A stretch of 64,000 nucleotides of DNA. Origin: Ignavibacteriaceae bacterium. Lineage in GTDB: Bacteria; Bacteroidota; Ignavibacteria; Ignavibacteriales; Ignavibacteriaceae. Numbering within the stretch: position 1 is the first letter of the stretch; every line of letters begins with the position of its first letter. This document shows, one piece after another, positions 16,263 through 25,620 of the stretch. Location: NCBI GenBank assembly GCA_019638025.1, contig JAHBUO010000001.1:62001-126000 (forward strand), read 5' to 3'. A program made the position numbers and the translations under genes. The notes below the pieces were generated by a model that saw only the letters and a program-made list of their open reading frames with translations, was not told the DNA's origin and searched no databases.

Positions 16263-16803
16263 TAGAGACTCAACATATTGATTCGGGGAAAAAATAAATC
16301 ATTTTCATAGAGGTTAATATAATAAAGGGGATGATAAAAGACTTTTAAAAACATTATAAAATAGATTCCTTTATTGCAAAGTTAGAGATGACCGTTTGAT
16401 TTTCACACCTACTTCCCAAAAGCGATTTTCTTAATTCACAATTCTCCTATTTCCCCTAAAATTTGAGGGCAACCTTTAAATTTTATAGAATAACCATCAA
16501 AAATCTATCGATAACCTATGATTTTTATAGGATGACCATTAAAAATCTATCGACAGCCTATGATTTTTATAGGATAACCATTAAAAAACTATCGACAGCC
16601 TATGATTTTTATAGGGCAACCATTAAAAAACTATCGACAGCCTCTAATTTTCAGAGGAGAACTATTAAAAATCAATCGACAGCCTATGATTTTTTAAGAA
16701 TTTGGTATGGATATGGGAGTTGTGGGGGCGATTCAGACGGGTTCTCCCCCAAAAATTGCAGAAGAACCCTCAAAAACAACTAAACTTTTAGCCTCTTTAG
16801 TTA
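16263..16803. other. Intergenic region with a tandem array
   Basis: 541 nt between the restriction-methylase and the 156-aa gene, both on the minus strand. The left half should hold the promoter of the restriction-methylase; I see no clear boxes. The right half is the 42-bp tandem array (16473-16697) with a related truncated hairpin just before it (16454-16469). Confidence 0.6.
16473..16697. repeat. Tandem array of a 42-bp hairpin unit
   Basis: Units begin at 16473, 16515, 16557, 16599, 16641 and (partial) 16683, exactly 42 nt apart. A unit is CCTATGATTTTTATAGG, a 5-bp hairpin, followed by a 25-nt link ending in ATCGACAG. In the unit at 16641 both arms change together, to CCTCT and AGAGG, so pairing is kept. 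The period is a multiple of three, so one frame stays open (a 14-residue repeat starting at a TTG). That frame has no ribosome site and looks accidental. Nothing variable lies between units, so it is not a CRISPR array. Confidence 0.85.
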
Positions 16804-17274
16804 TTATTCACTTTTAGGTTTAGGACTTGGGGATTTTTGCAAAAATCTTTTTCCTAAATCATCAATTATAGGGTCTAAACCTGCAATTTGGTCTTTATTA
16901 AGTTTAGCATGTTGATAAACCACAAGAGCGGCGGCATACGCTTCTGCACCGACTTGCATATAGGTATCTTCAAGCCTATCCATTAACATTTTTAACGGTT
17001 GAATTACCGAATAGAGTTTAGAATATAGCTCAACATCCTTTTTAAATTCCTGAACATCAAAATTTCTTGGTAGAAAATCCTCAGTTTGGGAAACTAATTC
17101 GCTTGCTTTATTAACAAAAGCAACACTTTTATCCCCGAATTTAAGAAGAACTTTTTTCTCTTCAATACTTAAATCAATGAGAAAAGGGAGTTCAGAATTA
17201 ATTGACGCAATCGCAGTATTTATTGCATCAATATTTTTTTGTTCAAGAATAGCACTAACTTTGTTCTCAGGCAT
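16804..17274 (-). CDS. Uncharacterised 156-aa helical protein of the repeat island
   Basis: No known domain recognised. It is soluble and all-helical in appearance, without signal peptide or membrane segment. The middle reads VLLKFGDKSVAFVNKASEL, then DVQEFKKDVELYSKL, then MQVGAEAYAAALVVYQHAKL, and the tail is Pro/Ser/Lys-rich. I recall an unannotated Bacteroidota family with 'GDK-x-V-x-FV-x-KA' and 'GSEAY-x-AAL' patterns, which this resembles (memory, not checked). The start is firm: an AGGAGG site 5 nt before the ATG. It shares no close similarity with the 229-aa protein, but both sit among the same repeats. Confidence 0.65.
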   Translation of the reverse strand: MPENKVSAILEQKNIDAINTAIASINSELPFLIDLSIEEKKVLLKFGDKSVAFVNKASELVSQTEDFLPRNFDVQEFKKDVELYSKLYSVIQPLKMLMDRLEDTYMQVGAEAYAAALVVYQHAKLNKDQIAGLDPIIDDLGKRFLQKSPSPKPKSE

Positions 17275-18157
17275 ATTGCCTCCTACAAATTAAATAAATG
17301 AGTTTATTAAAAAGTAAGTCCCTTATTCTTTGCAAATAGAATATAAAATAAGGAGCTTTACATTTTAAATGTATATGGAAATTCTCTAAGATTCAAGATT
17401 TAAAATATTAATAAAATCAACTGTAAATAAAATTTTTTGCTTAATTATGTGGGTGCTTTAATAAGGAAATCATCGATATTTTAGTATATCAATTAATTCA
17501 GCCAACCTATATGTTTTTTATGGGAAATATTCTGACTCACTAAACTGTTGATATGGTAATATGAATGTCACGAGCTACCGTTCGCAGACGACTTTAGTGG
17601 TAGGTTAATGTAAAAACTTCACACCCTTAAGAAAAGAGCAGAAGATCGTATAAATGGATTTGTAGATGAGTATAGCTATATAAAACTACAGAGTTGTAGA
17701 GGAGTGGTACTCGACAGCCATGAGATTTCTGTTTTGGGTTCTTGTCCCGCACCTTAAAAAATTGCTTATGCAAATAAAAGTATAATCACCCACCTAACAA
17801 GAATACCGAGCAAAAATTTCCGTTAAGCGAGAAAATCTGTTTGAACGAAGTGAGTTATTTTATCGTAGGAAATTTTTGCGGTGTAGTTTAATCAACTCCC
17901 TAATAAAGCAATTTTTTTCAGTGCATGTTTCTTTTCGTTCTTTTCTTTCGCAAAGAAAAGAACAGGATATAGAAAGAATGGAGTTGTAAATGAGTATAGC
18001 TCTACAAAACTACAGAGTTGTAGAGGAATTGTCCTCGTCAGCCTAATATGGTTACAACTATATTGACCATACACTTCTTAAAACAAAATGCTCCGACCAC
18101 ATTCGTTATCAGAGCAAAAAAAATTAACATGTAAATTTCTGAGAAATTTAAAAGTAG
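17275..18157. other. Gene-poor right edge of the accessory island
   Basis: 883 nt with no convincing gene. The left 370 nt are AT-rich and hold the upstream region of the 156-aa gene. The right part is composite repeat copy 2 (17652-18043). A weak hairpin at about 18092-18117 (GCTC...GAGC) could end transcription of gpsA, but its T-run is poor. The open frame at 17892-18074 is a by-product of the repeat. Confidence 0.6.
17652..18043. repeat. Composite repeat, copy 2
   Basis: Order: an ATGGATTTGTAGATGAGTAT flank; an imperfect REP palindrome (17695-17716); CCCGCACCTTAAAAAATTGC; the 156-nt core (17810-17965), differing from copy 1 at only a few positions; the flank again (ATGGAGTTGTAAATGAGTAT at about 17978); and a degenerate REP (18019-18040). 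The outer stem arms GCAAAAATTTCC (17810-17821) and GGAAATTTTTGC (17868-17879) pair perfectly here. GTTCTTTTCTTT and AAAGAAAAGAAC (17937-17963) again form a perfect stem. Same orientation as copy 1, so the two are direct repeats. Confidence 0.85.
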
Positions 18158-19153
18158 CTATTCCTCTTTCATATCTCTTGTCATTAAATCTGTTGTTGCT
18201 TTAACCGGGTCTTTTTCTTCAAATAGGACTTTGTAAACTTCATTTGTAATAGGTGTTTCAACCTTATATTTTTTAGCAAGTTGAGAGGCAGAACGGCTTG
18301 TTTCCACCCCTTCGGCAACGGCATACATATTTTTCAGAACATCTTTCAGTTTCATACCACCGCCTATTTTCTCACCAACATAACGATTTCGGCTATGTCG
18401 GCTCATACAAGTAACAATCAAATCACCCATTCCGCTCAACCCGGAAAATGTTTCGGGTTTAGCTCCCATTGTTATTCCCAATCTGGAAATTTCAGCAATA
18501 CCTCTTGTCATAATGGCGGCTTTGGTATTATCACCAAATTTTGCCCCGTCTATAATTCCTGCACCTATTGCAATAACATTTTTGAACGCCCCCCCTAATT
18601 CAGCTCCTAAAATATCGCAAGTAGAATAAACTCTAAAATAAGAGGTCATAAATGCCGCTTGAATAGTTTTTGAAGTTTCTTTAGCACTTGAAGCGGCAAC
18701 AACTGCAGTAGGAATTCTTCTGCTCACTTCTTCGGCGTGACTTGGTCCGGAGATAACCCCAATTTGAGATTTATCGAGTTCCGGATACACATCACTAATT
18801 ACTTGCGACATAGTGAGCAGAGTGTTAATCTCTATTCCCTTGGAAAGACTCACAAAAATGCTGTTCTTTATATCTCGATAATCGACATTTTTAAGAACGC
18901 TACGTAAAAACTGCGCCGGAGTACCAAGCACAATCATATTTTTGTTAATTGTTGCTTCTTCAAGGTTGTGGGTGATGTTAATTTCTTCGGGGATTGGAAT
19001 ATCGGGTAGATATGTTTGATTAAGCCGATGCTTTAAGAGTTTTTTAGCATAATCTTTTTTGTACTCCCACAAAGTAACCGAATGACCGTTATAGTGTAGG
19101 AGAATAGCAAGGGTTGTTCCCCAAGCGCCGGCACCAAGTACTGTAACTTTCAT
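18158..19153 (-). CDS. gpsA: Glycerol-3-phosphate dehydrogenase [NAD(P)+]
   Basis: 331 aa, the normal length. It reduces dihydroxyacetone phosphate to sn-glycerol-3-phosphate in the cytoplasm, the backbone for phospholipids. The N-terminal cofactor loop is VLGAGAWGTTLA (about 4-15). SLSKGIE and GGAFKNVIAIGAG, with the catalytic Lys region, lie in the expected places, and SGPSHAEEVSRRIPTAVV is a family signature. It lies 5 nt after plsY, which uses its product, so the two make one pathway module. Confidence 0.97.
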   Translation of the reverse strand: MKVTVLGAGAWGTTLAILLHYNGHSVTLWEYKKDYAKKLLKHRLNQTYLPDIPIPEEINITHNLEEATINKNMIVLGTPAQFLRSVLKNVDYRDIKNSIFVSLSKGIEINTLLTMSQVISDVYPELDKSQIGVISGPSHAEEVSRRIPTAVVAASSAKETSKTIQAAFMTSYFRVYSTCDILGAELGGAFKNVIAIGAGIIDGAKFGDNTKAAIMTRGIAEISRLGITMGAKPETFSGLSGMGDLIVTCMSRHSRNRYVGEKIGGGMKLKDVLKNMYAVAEGVETSRSASQLAKKYKVETPITNEVYKVLFEEKDPVKATTDLMTRDMKEE

Positions 19154-19158
19154 ATTAC

Positions 19159-19821
19159 TTAACTCTTTTTTGAAAATGATATTTTGCTTTCGGAACCATC
19201 TATTAATCGTTTTATATTTTTTCTGTGAGTATAAATAACTAACGCTACCACTATTCCCACAAAAGGTAGAATTGTGTAATAGCCCGGTATATCAACATGA
19301 AAAATATTTTCTCGAATTATTAGTGTAAGCGGAATAGATAAAGCCGCTGTAATAGAACCAAGCGAAACATATCGAGAAATTCCAACTACAAGAAGAAAAA
19401 CACCGATTGCCACTAACATATCAATTGTAATGATAATCATCAGCATACCAAGTGCAGTTGCAATTCCTTTTCCGCCACGGAAGTTGGCAAAGATTGTCCA
19501 GACATGCCCAATCACTGCAGAGAGACCTGCTAAAATTTGGACTAACGTAAAATCTTCAAACGGAGTAGTGTTTTCAAAAGGAATAACTCCACCGTAGAGT
19601 TGCGCAACTAAAAGGACTGCAACAATTCCTTTTAAAGTATCTAATAATATTACCAAAACTCCGTACTTCCACCCCATTACCCTGAAAACATTTGTTCCGC
19701 CTGCATTACCGCTTCCATGCTCTCTTATGTCAATTCCCAAAACCGATTTACTAACTATTAAACTTGTAGGAATTGAGCCTATTAAATAGGAGAGAACCAT
19801 AATTATTGCCATTGTAAGCAT
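19159..19821 (-). CDS. plsY: Glycerol-3-phosphate acyltransferase PlsY
   Basis: 220 aa inner-membrane enzyme that transfers an acyl group from acyl-phosphate to glycerol-3-phosphate, the first step of phosphatidic acid synthesis. Motifs: GSGNAGGTNVFR (about 37-48), FRGGKGIATALG (about 114-125), and several hydrophobic membrane segments. The first ATG has a GAGGG site 7-8 nt upstream and is preferred over the internal ATG at codon 4. It directly precedes gpsA, which makes its substrate. Confidence 0.96.
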   Translation of the reverse strand: MLTMAIIMVLSYLIGSIPTSLIVSKSVLGIDIREHGSGNAGGTNVFRVMGWKYGVLVILLDTLKGIVAVLLVAQLYGGVIPFENTTPFEDFTLVQILAGLSAVIGHVWTIFANFRGGKGIATALGMLMIIITIDMLVAIGVFLLVVGISRYVSLGSITAALSIPLTLIIRENIFHVDIPGYYTILPFVGIVVALVIYTHRKNIKRLIDGSESKISFSKKS

Positions 19822-19909
19822 CTGTTTACCCTCTATAAATTTAGTGCGAAATAATATAAATATAAATTGTAATATTCAACCGGTATTATTTATAATCTGA
19901 AAATAGATT

Positions 19910-20596
19910 TTAACAGGGTATGGATTTTGTAAGTTGTTTTAGGATTTTGATATCATCCTGAGTTGTAATTTTGTAGTTAAGTATAGAACCGGGGGTTATA
20001 AATATTTTTGCCCCCGCAAAGTGCATTATTGAGGATTCATCAGTCCCCTTAAATGAATGTTTATAAGCTTTGTTAAATCCTTTTACTAAATCACCAAACT
20101 GAAATATTTGAGGTGTTTGAACATAAAATATTTCGCTTCTGTCTAAATACTTAAATTCTTTTTCTGATGATTTAAGGATTGTGTCACTTGCTTTGATGCA
20201 GACAAGTGCATTCCCTTTAGCTTTTGCCGTTTTTATAGCTTCAGTTAAAACTGATTGAGGAAGGAGAGGTCTGGCGGCATCGTGAACAACAACCAAATCG
20301 GTAGCATTAAGTTCAAGAGAAGAAAGGGCGTTAAAGACAGAATCCTGTCTTTCGCCCCCTCCTTCAACAATATTTTTAAGCTTGGTTATTCCATATTTGT
20401 TCTTAATCTTCTTCATTTTATTGAAGAAATTAGAATGAACCGCAACAACAATTTCAGTAATCAATTTAGATTTTTGAAATACTTCAAGAGTATAAGCAAT
20501 CAACTCTTTCCCGTTGATTTTAAGAAATTGCTTAGGAACAGAATAACCGCTTCTTGATCCGGAGCCTCCCGCCGGAATTATTGCAACCGTTCTCAT
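19910..20596 (-). CDS. ispD: 2-C-methyl-D-erythritol 4-phosphate cytidylyltransferase
   Basis: 228 aa, the normal size for IspD, the CTP-dependent third enzyme of the MEP isoprenoid pathway. Motifs: IIPAGGSGSRSG with PKQFL (nucleotide binding), GGGERQDSVFNAL, VVHDAARPLL, and TDESSIMHFAG. The start codon overlaps the queA stop as ATGA, so translation is coupled. The presence of IspD indicates the organism makes isoprenoids by the MEP route. Confidence 0.96.
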   Translation of the reverse strand: MRTVAIIPAGGSGSRSGYSVPKQFLKINGKELIAYTLEVFQKSKLITEIVVAVHSNFFNKMKKIKNKYGITKLKNIVEGGGERQDSVFNALSSLELNATDLVVVHDAARPLLPQSVLTEAIKTAKAKGNALVCIKASDTILKSSEKEFKYLDRSEIFYVQTPQIFQFGDLVKGFNKAYKHSFKGTDESSIMHFAGAKIFITPGSILNYKITTQDDIKILKQLTKSIPC

Positions 20597-21624
20597 AAGA
20601 TGAGCATTGCATCTCCATAACTCAAAAATCGATAACCTTCTTTTAGAGCCTTTTTATAAGCTTTCATCACAAAATCTATATCGGCAAAAGCACAGACTAA
20701 CATCATCAAAGTAGATTCCGGAGTGTGAAAGTTTGTAATTAACTTATCAACTATTTTGAAATCATATTGCGGGAAGATGAATTTATCTGTCCATCCTTGA
20801 TTAGCTCTTAATAAACCATCTGCCGTTACGCTACTTTCAAGTGCGCGAACAGAACTTGTCCCAACTGCATAAATATTCTTGCCTGCACTGATTGCTTTGT
20901 TAACCTTCTCGGCAGCTTCTTTAGTTACTTGGAAAAATTCCGAATCCATCCGATGTTTTGTTAAATCTTCAACTTCAACCGGGCGGAAAGTCCCTAATCC
21001 GATGTGAAGTAAAACCGGAACAATCTCGATTCCCTTTTTCTTAGCTTTCTCTATCATTTTGCTAGTGAAGTGAAGCCCGGCTGTTGGTGCCGCAACGGAA
21101 CCATCTGTTTTAGCGTAAACTGTTTGATAGTTTTCTTTATCTGAATCTTCGGCATCGCGTTTAATATAAGGGGGGAGAGGCGTATAGCCGATTTTTTCTA
21201 TCGCTTTGAAAACATTAGCATGATTAAACCTAACAGTTCTTCCTCTTGAAGTTGTATTGTCGATAACTTCGCACCATAAGTCATCATGGAAATATATTTT
21301 ATTTCCGATTCTAACTTTTCGGGCGGGGTCAACAATTACATCCCAGATTTGCTCTTGTGCATTTAATTCTCTTAACAGAAACACTTCTATCTTAGCGTTA
21401 GTCTTCTCTTTCTTACCATATAATCTGGCTTGAATAACACGGGTTTCATTAACAACAATTACATCCCCTTCTTTCATATAATCCAATACATTCGAAAATG
21501 CTTTAGATTCAATAGTTTGTGTTTCTCGATTTAACACAAGAAGCTTTGCTTTATCTCTTGGAGTAACAGGATATTTAGCAATTGCTGTTTTTGGTAGATT
21601 ATAACTGAAATCCGATAATTTCAT
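20593..21624 (-). CDS. queA: S-adenosylmethionine:tRNA ribosyltransferase-isomerase
   Basis: 343 aa, normal length. It moves the ribosyl part of S-adenosylmethionine onto 7-aminomethyl-7-deazaguanine in tRNA, forming epoxyqueuosine. Signature stretches: YNLPKTAIAKYPVTPRDKAK at the start, YTPLPPYIKR, DGSVAAPTAGLHFT, HIGLGTFRPVEVEDL, and NFHTPESTLMMLV near the end. It is first of a coupled pair with ispD and lies 112 nt after ppdK, separated by a terminator. Confidence 0.97.
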   Translation of the reverse strand: MKLSDFSYNLPKTAIAKYPVTPRDKAKLLVLNRETQTIESKAFSNVLDYMKEGDVIVVNETRVIQARLYGKKEKTNAKIEVFLLRELNAQEQIWDVIVDPARKVRIGNKIYFHDDLWCEVIDNTTSRGRTVRFNHANVFKAIEKIGYTPLPPYIKRDAEDSDKENYQTVYAKTDGSVAAPTAGLHFTSKMIEKAKKKGIEIVPVLLHIGLGTFRPVEVEDLTKHRMDSEFFQVTKEAAEKVNKAISAGKNIYAVGTSSVRALESSVTADGLLRANQGWTDKFIFPQYDFKIVDKLITNFHTPESTLMMLVCAFADIDFVMKAYKKALKEGYRFLSYGDAMLIL

Positions 21625-21674
21625 TTTCTTTTTAACCTTGTCTTTTTTACTATTTAATTAAATTACGACAGACT

Positions 21675-21708
21675 TAAAAATCGGGAAAGAGATTTTACTC
21701 TCTTTCCC
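21675..21708 (-). terminator. Intrinsic terminator after ppdK
   Basis: Minus-strand reading: a perfect 10-bp stem GGGAAAGAGA with TCTCTTTCCC (21699-21708 and 21683-21692) and a 6-nt loop, followed by GATTTTT. It ends ppdK transcription before queA. Confidence 0.8.
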
Positions 21709-21736
21709 TCATCTATCTTTCTTTTAGCGTCTTAGC

Positions 21737-24514
21737 TTATTTCTTTTTCTTTTTAACGCTTTTCTTTACTGATTTTTTTTGAGCGCCAGTCTCACGAATC
21801 ACCGCACGAGCAGCCGCTAAACGAGCAATCGGAACTCTAAAAGGTGAACAGCTTACATAGTTCAATCCTACTTTATGACAGAATTCAACTGATGAAGGTT
21901 CTCCACCATGTTCGCCGCAAATACCTACTTTTAAGTTTGGTCTTGTTTGGCGACCTTTTGTTGTACCGATTTCAAGTAATTGCCCAACACCTTCTTGATC
22001 AAGAGCTTCGAAAGGATCGGTTGGTAAAATTTCTTTTTCAACATAAAGAGGTAAGAACTTACCGGCATCATCTCTCGATAAACCGAATGATGTTTGGGTT
22101 AAATCGTTTGTTCCATAACTGAAGAACTCTGCACTTTGTGCAATTTTATCAGCTACTAAAGCAGCTCTCGGAAGTTCAATCATGGTTCCGACTAAGTATT
22201 GAATTTTAACTTTCTTTTCTTTCATTACTTCGGTAGCAACTTTACGAACAATATCTTCCTGGAGTTTAAGCTCTTTAAGGTCACTTACAAGTGGAATCAT
22301 GATTTCAGGATTAACTTTCGTTCCTTCTTTCATTGCTTCCGCAGCGGCTTCAAAAATTGCTCTCGCTTGCATTTCGGTGATTTCAGGATAAATGATTCCC
22401 AAACGGCAACCTCTGAATCCAAGCATTGGGTTAAACTCATGCAACGATGCAATTTTCTCATGAATTTTCTTAACAGTTACACCAAGTGCTTGTGAAAGCT
22501 CTTTAATTTCCGCATCAGTATGAGGTAAGAACTCATGCAATGGTGGGTCTAATGTTCTAACTGTTACAGGATAACCCTTCATTGCTTTGAAGATACCTTT
22601 AAAATCTTCTCTTTGATATGGAAGCAATTCGGCTAATGCTGATTTTCTTGCTTCAACAGAATCGGATAAAATCATTTTTCTCATCGGTAATATTTTGCTT
22701 TCACCGAAGAACATATGTTCGGTTCGGCAAAGACCAATACCTTGTGCGCCAAATGCAATTGCGTTTGATGCTTGATCAGGTTGGTCAGCATTTGTTCTGA
22801 TTCCGAGAGTTCTGAATTCATCAGCCCATTTCATTAAGCTATTATAAGTTTGGAATACATCTGATTTTTTTGCATCAAGAGTTTTTTCGATTAATACTTG
22901 AATTACTTCTGATGGTTTTGTGCTAATTTCACCTGCAATCACTTCACCGGTTGAACCATCGATTGAAAGATATTCACCTTCTTTTACTACGATGTCTTTG
23001 TTTTCAACACGAATGGTTCTTGATTTATAATCAATCTGAAGAGCACCGCAACCGGCAACGCAAACTTTACCCATTTGACGAGCAACTAATGCAGCATGTG
23101 AAGTCATACCACCGCGAGCAGTTAAAATACCTTCAGAAGCGTTCATACCTTTAATATCTTCAGGTGATGTTTCAATTCTAACAAGAATTACTTTATCTCC
23201 TTTAGCGGCCATTTCTTCAGCATCTTGTGCGCTTAAAGCAACTTTACCTGAAGCAGCTCCCGGACCTGCGTTCAAACCTTTTGCTAAAAGTTTTCCTGCA
23301 GCAATAGCTTTTTTCTTTTCCGAAAGATCAAAGATTGGACGCAGTAGTTGATTTAACTGATTAGGGTCAATTCGCATAATTGCTTCTTCTTTACCGATTA
23401 ATCTTTCTTTAACCATATCAACCGCCATTTTAACGGCAGCAAAACCGGTTCTCTTACCAACACGGCATTGTAACATCCATAATTTGCCTTGTTGAATTGT
23501 AAACTCAACATCCATCATATCTTTGTAATGTTTTTCGAGGATGAGTCTATATTTGTCGAGTTCTTTATAGAGTTTCGGACTTTCTTTTCTAAGGTCTGCA
23601 ATCGGATTAGGTGTACGTGTACCGGCAACAACATCTTCACCTTGGGCATTGAAGAGATACTCACCATAAAACACATTTTCGCCGTTAGCCGGATCGCGTG
23701 TAAATGCAACCCCGGTTCCGGAATCTTCACCCATATTTCCGAATACCATTGATTGGATGTTTACAGCTGTTCCCCATGATTCAGGAATACCGTTTAATTT
23801 TCTGTAAACAATTGCTCTTTCGTTCATCCATGAACCGAATACTGCACTGATTGCACCCCATAATTGTTGTTTGGGATCATCAGGAAAATCATTTCCGGTT
23901 TTTTCTTTTATAGCGGCTTTAAACTCAGCAACTAATTCTCTTAAATCATCTTCAGTTAATTCAGTATCAAGTTTAACACCTTTTGCTTCTTTTTTAGCAT
24001 CAAGAATTACCTCGAAAGGATCATGTTCGTGTTTATCTACAGGTTTTAAACCTAAAACAACATCACCATACATTTGAACAAATCTTCTGTATGAATCATA
24101 AGCGAAGCGAGCATTTTTTGTTTTCTTGATTAAAGCTTCAACTGTAACATCATTTAAGCCAAGATTAAGAATTGTATCCATCATTCCGGGCATTGAAGCG
24201 CGCGCACCTGAACGAACAGAGAGCAATAAAGGATTTTTGGTGTCGCCAAATTTAGCTCCCATTTCTTTTTCAACTTTACTGATTGCTTTTTCAACTTGTG
24301 CCGGTAATTCTTTTGGATATTTGTTACCGTTTGAATAGTAATATGTACAAACTTCGGTTGTAATTGTAAATCCTGCAGGAACAGGTATTCCAATATTAAC
24401 CATTTCTGCAAGGTTAGCTCCCTTACCGCCAAGCAGTGATTTCATTTCTGCTTTTCCTTCAGCTTTCTTTCCGCCGAAGAAATAAACATACTTGTTATTC
24501 TTTCCTTTTGCCAT
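21737..24514 (-). CDS. ppdK: Pyruvate, phosphate dikinase
   Basis: 925 aa, close to the usual length. It interconverts pyruvate, ATP and phosphate with phosphoenolpyruvate, AMP and pyrophosphate, serving gluconeogenesis or PPi-dependent glycolysis. Domains: an N-terminal ATP-grasp part with [12 protein letters not shown]; the swivelling phospho-histidine domain with [19 protein letters not shown]; and a C-terminal PEP/pyruvate barrel with [10 protein letters not shown] and [13 protein letters not shown], which carries the catalytic Cys. I start it at the ATG at 24514, which has GGAGG 8-9 nt upstream; the ATG at 24529 overlaps that site. The C-terminus ends in a Lys-rich tail ([13 protein letters not shown]). 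Pairs functionally with the pyruvate:ferredoxin oxidoreductase-type gene at the window's end. Confidence 0.96.
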   Translation of the reverse strand: MAKGKNNKYVYFFGGKKAEGKAEMKSLLGGKGANLAEMVNIGIPVPAGFTITTEVCTYYYSNGNKYPKELPAQVEKAISKVEKEMGAKFGDTKNPLLLSVRSGARASMPGMMDTILNLGLNDVTVEALIKKTKNARFAYDSYRRFVQMYGDVVLGLKPVDKHEHDPFEVILDAKKEAKGVKLDTELTEDDLRELVAEFKAAIKEKTGNDFPDDPKQQLWGAISAVFGSWMNERAIVYRKLNGIPESWGTAVNIQSMVFGNMGEDSGTGVAFTRDPANGENVFYGEYLFNAQGEDVVAGTRTPNPIADLRKESPKLYKELDKYRLILEKHYKDMMDVEFTIQQGKLWMLQCRVGKRTGFAAVKMAVDMVKERLIGKEEAIMRIDPNQLNQLLRPIFDLSEKKKAIAAGKLLAKGLNAGPGAASGKVALSAQDAEEMAAKGDKVILVRIETSPEDIKGMNASEGILTARGGMTSHAALVARQMGKVCVAGCGALQIDYKSRTIRVENKDIVVKEGEYLSIDGSTGEVIAGEISTKPSEVIQVLIEKTLDAKKSDVFQTYNSLMKWADEFRTLGIRTNADQPDQASNAIAFGAQGIGLCRTEHMFFGESKILPMRKMILSDSVEARKSALAELLPYQREDFKGIFKAMKGYPVTVRTLDPPLHEFLPHTDAEIKELSQALGVTVKKIHEKIASLHEFNPMLGFRGCRLGIIYPEITEMQARAIFEAAAEAMKEGTKVNPEIMIPLVSDLKELKLQEDIVRKVATEVMKEKKVKIQYLVGTMIELPRAALVADKIAQSAEFFSYGTNDLTQTSFGLSRDDAGKFLPLYVEKEILPTDPFEALDQEGVGQLLEIGTTKGRQTRPNLKVGICGEHGGEPSSVEFCHKVGLNYVSCSPFRVPIARLAAARAVIRETGAQKKSVKKSVKKKKK

Positions 24515-24573
24515 TGAGGTTTCCTCCATTTATTTATTTTATATCAACAATGTTTTATTCTTGTTGTTTTGTG

Positions 24574-25620
24574 TTAATTAAATTTTGACAGTATGTAATT
24601 ATCAAATTCACTTTTTTGATCAAAGTCTAATTCTATTTTCAAATAGTATATATCAATATCATCCATTTCTCTGTTGAATTGGGATAGTTTAACTGCATCT
24701 TTATGCGTTGTTAAAACTGATTGCGCATTTGTAGCATAAAATTGTTTTCTGATCTCCTGAACATCATTTTCGGTATAAATTTTATGATCTCTAAAAATCA
24801 TTTTATTGGTTGTTTCCACATCAATTTGACGTAGTGCATTTAGAAACGAATACGGATTTGCAACCGCACTCACCACTAAGCTTTTTTGTCCTCTAAACTC
24901 TTCCGGTTTATAAAAAACATGAGTCTTTATATCAACAAAACCGATTGCTTTAAAGAACGCTGTAAATATTTTCTTTCCGTTAAAATATTTAGAAAATTCT
25001 TCCGGTAGATTTTGCTTATGCGAAAACTTTCTATTAATAATTATTACATCAGCTCGTTTTGTTTGGCTTAAAGGCTCTCGCATATTTCCTGTCGGAAGAC
25101 CAAGTTTACGTAATTTGTTTTTACTTAATAAAAATCGCTGTTCAAATATTAACAAGTTAACATCACGATGTATCCATCTGTGCTGATACGCATCGTCAAG
25201 AACCAATGCATTAACCGAAAAATCTTTAATCAGCTTTTCAGCACCCAAAACTCTCTCTTCAGAAACTGCTGCGGGGAGAAGACATTCAAGCATTGTCTGA
25301 TAAATTTCATCACCACAAGTCTCCACATCAGCTTTAATTTCATTTCCGTCGCTTACAAGTAAGTACCCTTTTGAAGTTCTTCCATAACCACGACTTAACA
25401 CCCCGGCTCTAATTCCCGCACTTTTTAATAATTTTGAAACATAAATCACTGTCGGTGTTTTACCGCTACCGCCAACCGTTAAATTACCTACCGAAACAAC
25501 TTTTGCATTTACTTTTTTCGATTTAAATACTTTTATATCAAACAGAAAATTTCTTACACCGATAATGATTGCATATATCGGGACAAGTGGAATAAATAAA
25601 ACTCGTAAGAAATCTAACAT
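24574..25620 (-). CDS. lpxK: Tetraacyldisaccharide 4'-kinase
   Basis: 348 aa inner-membrane-associated kinase that phosphorylates the 4' position of the lipid A precursor. The N-terminus has a hydrophobic anchor (FLRVLFIPLVPIYAIIIGV), then the P-loop VGNLTVGGSGKTPT (about 44-57), followed by LSRGYGR and VLDDAYQHRW, all hallmarks of LpxK. It starts directly after the acyltransferase stop, and with lpxB upstream forms a lipid A segment. Confidence 0.95.
   Translation of the reverse strand: MLDFLRVLFIPLVPIYAIIIGVRNFLFDIKVFKSKKVNAKVVSVGNLTVGGSGKTPTVIYVSKLLKSAGIRAGVLSRGYGRTSKGYLLVSDGNEIKADVETCGDEIYQTMLECLLPAAVSEERVLGAEKLIKDFSVNALVLDDAYQHRWIHRDVNLLIFEQRFLLSKNKLRKLGLPTGNMREPLSQTKRADVIIINRKFSHKQNLPEEFSKYFNGKKIFTAFFKAIGFVDIKTHVFYKPEEFRGQKSLVVSAVANPYSFLNALRQIDVETTNKMIFRDHKIYTENDVQEIRKQFYATNAQSVLTTHKDAVKLSQFNREMDDIDIYYLKIELDFDQKSEFDNYILSKFN

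Noticed and set aside
16454-16700. Possible CRISPR array
   Set aside because: Units are contiguous with no variable spacers, and no cas genes are nearby.
16463-16783. 106-codon open frame with a 14-residue repeat
   Set aside because: It starts at TTG without a ribosome site and is open only because the 42-bp unit is a multiple of three. Changes between units keep the hairpin and not the residues.
17892-18074. 60-codon minus-strand open frame
   Set aside because: It is the reverse reading of the repeat core (KEKNEKKHAL type), a known kind of false gene in repeat DNA.
18092-18117. Strong terminator after gpsA
   Set aside because: The stem is short with a large loop, and the T-run is interrupted, so I mention it only as a weak candidate in the region entry.
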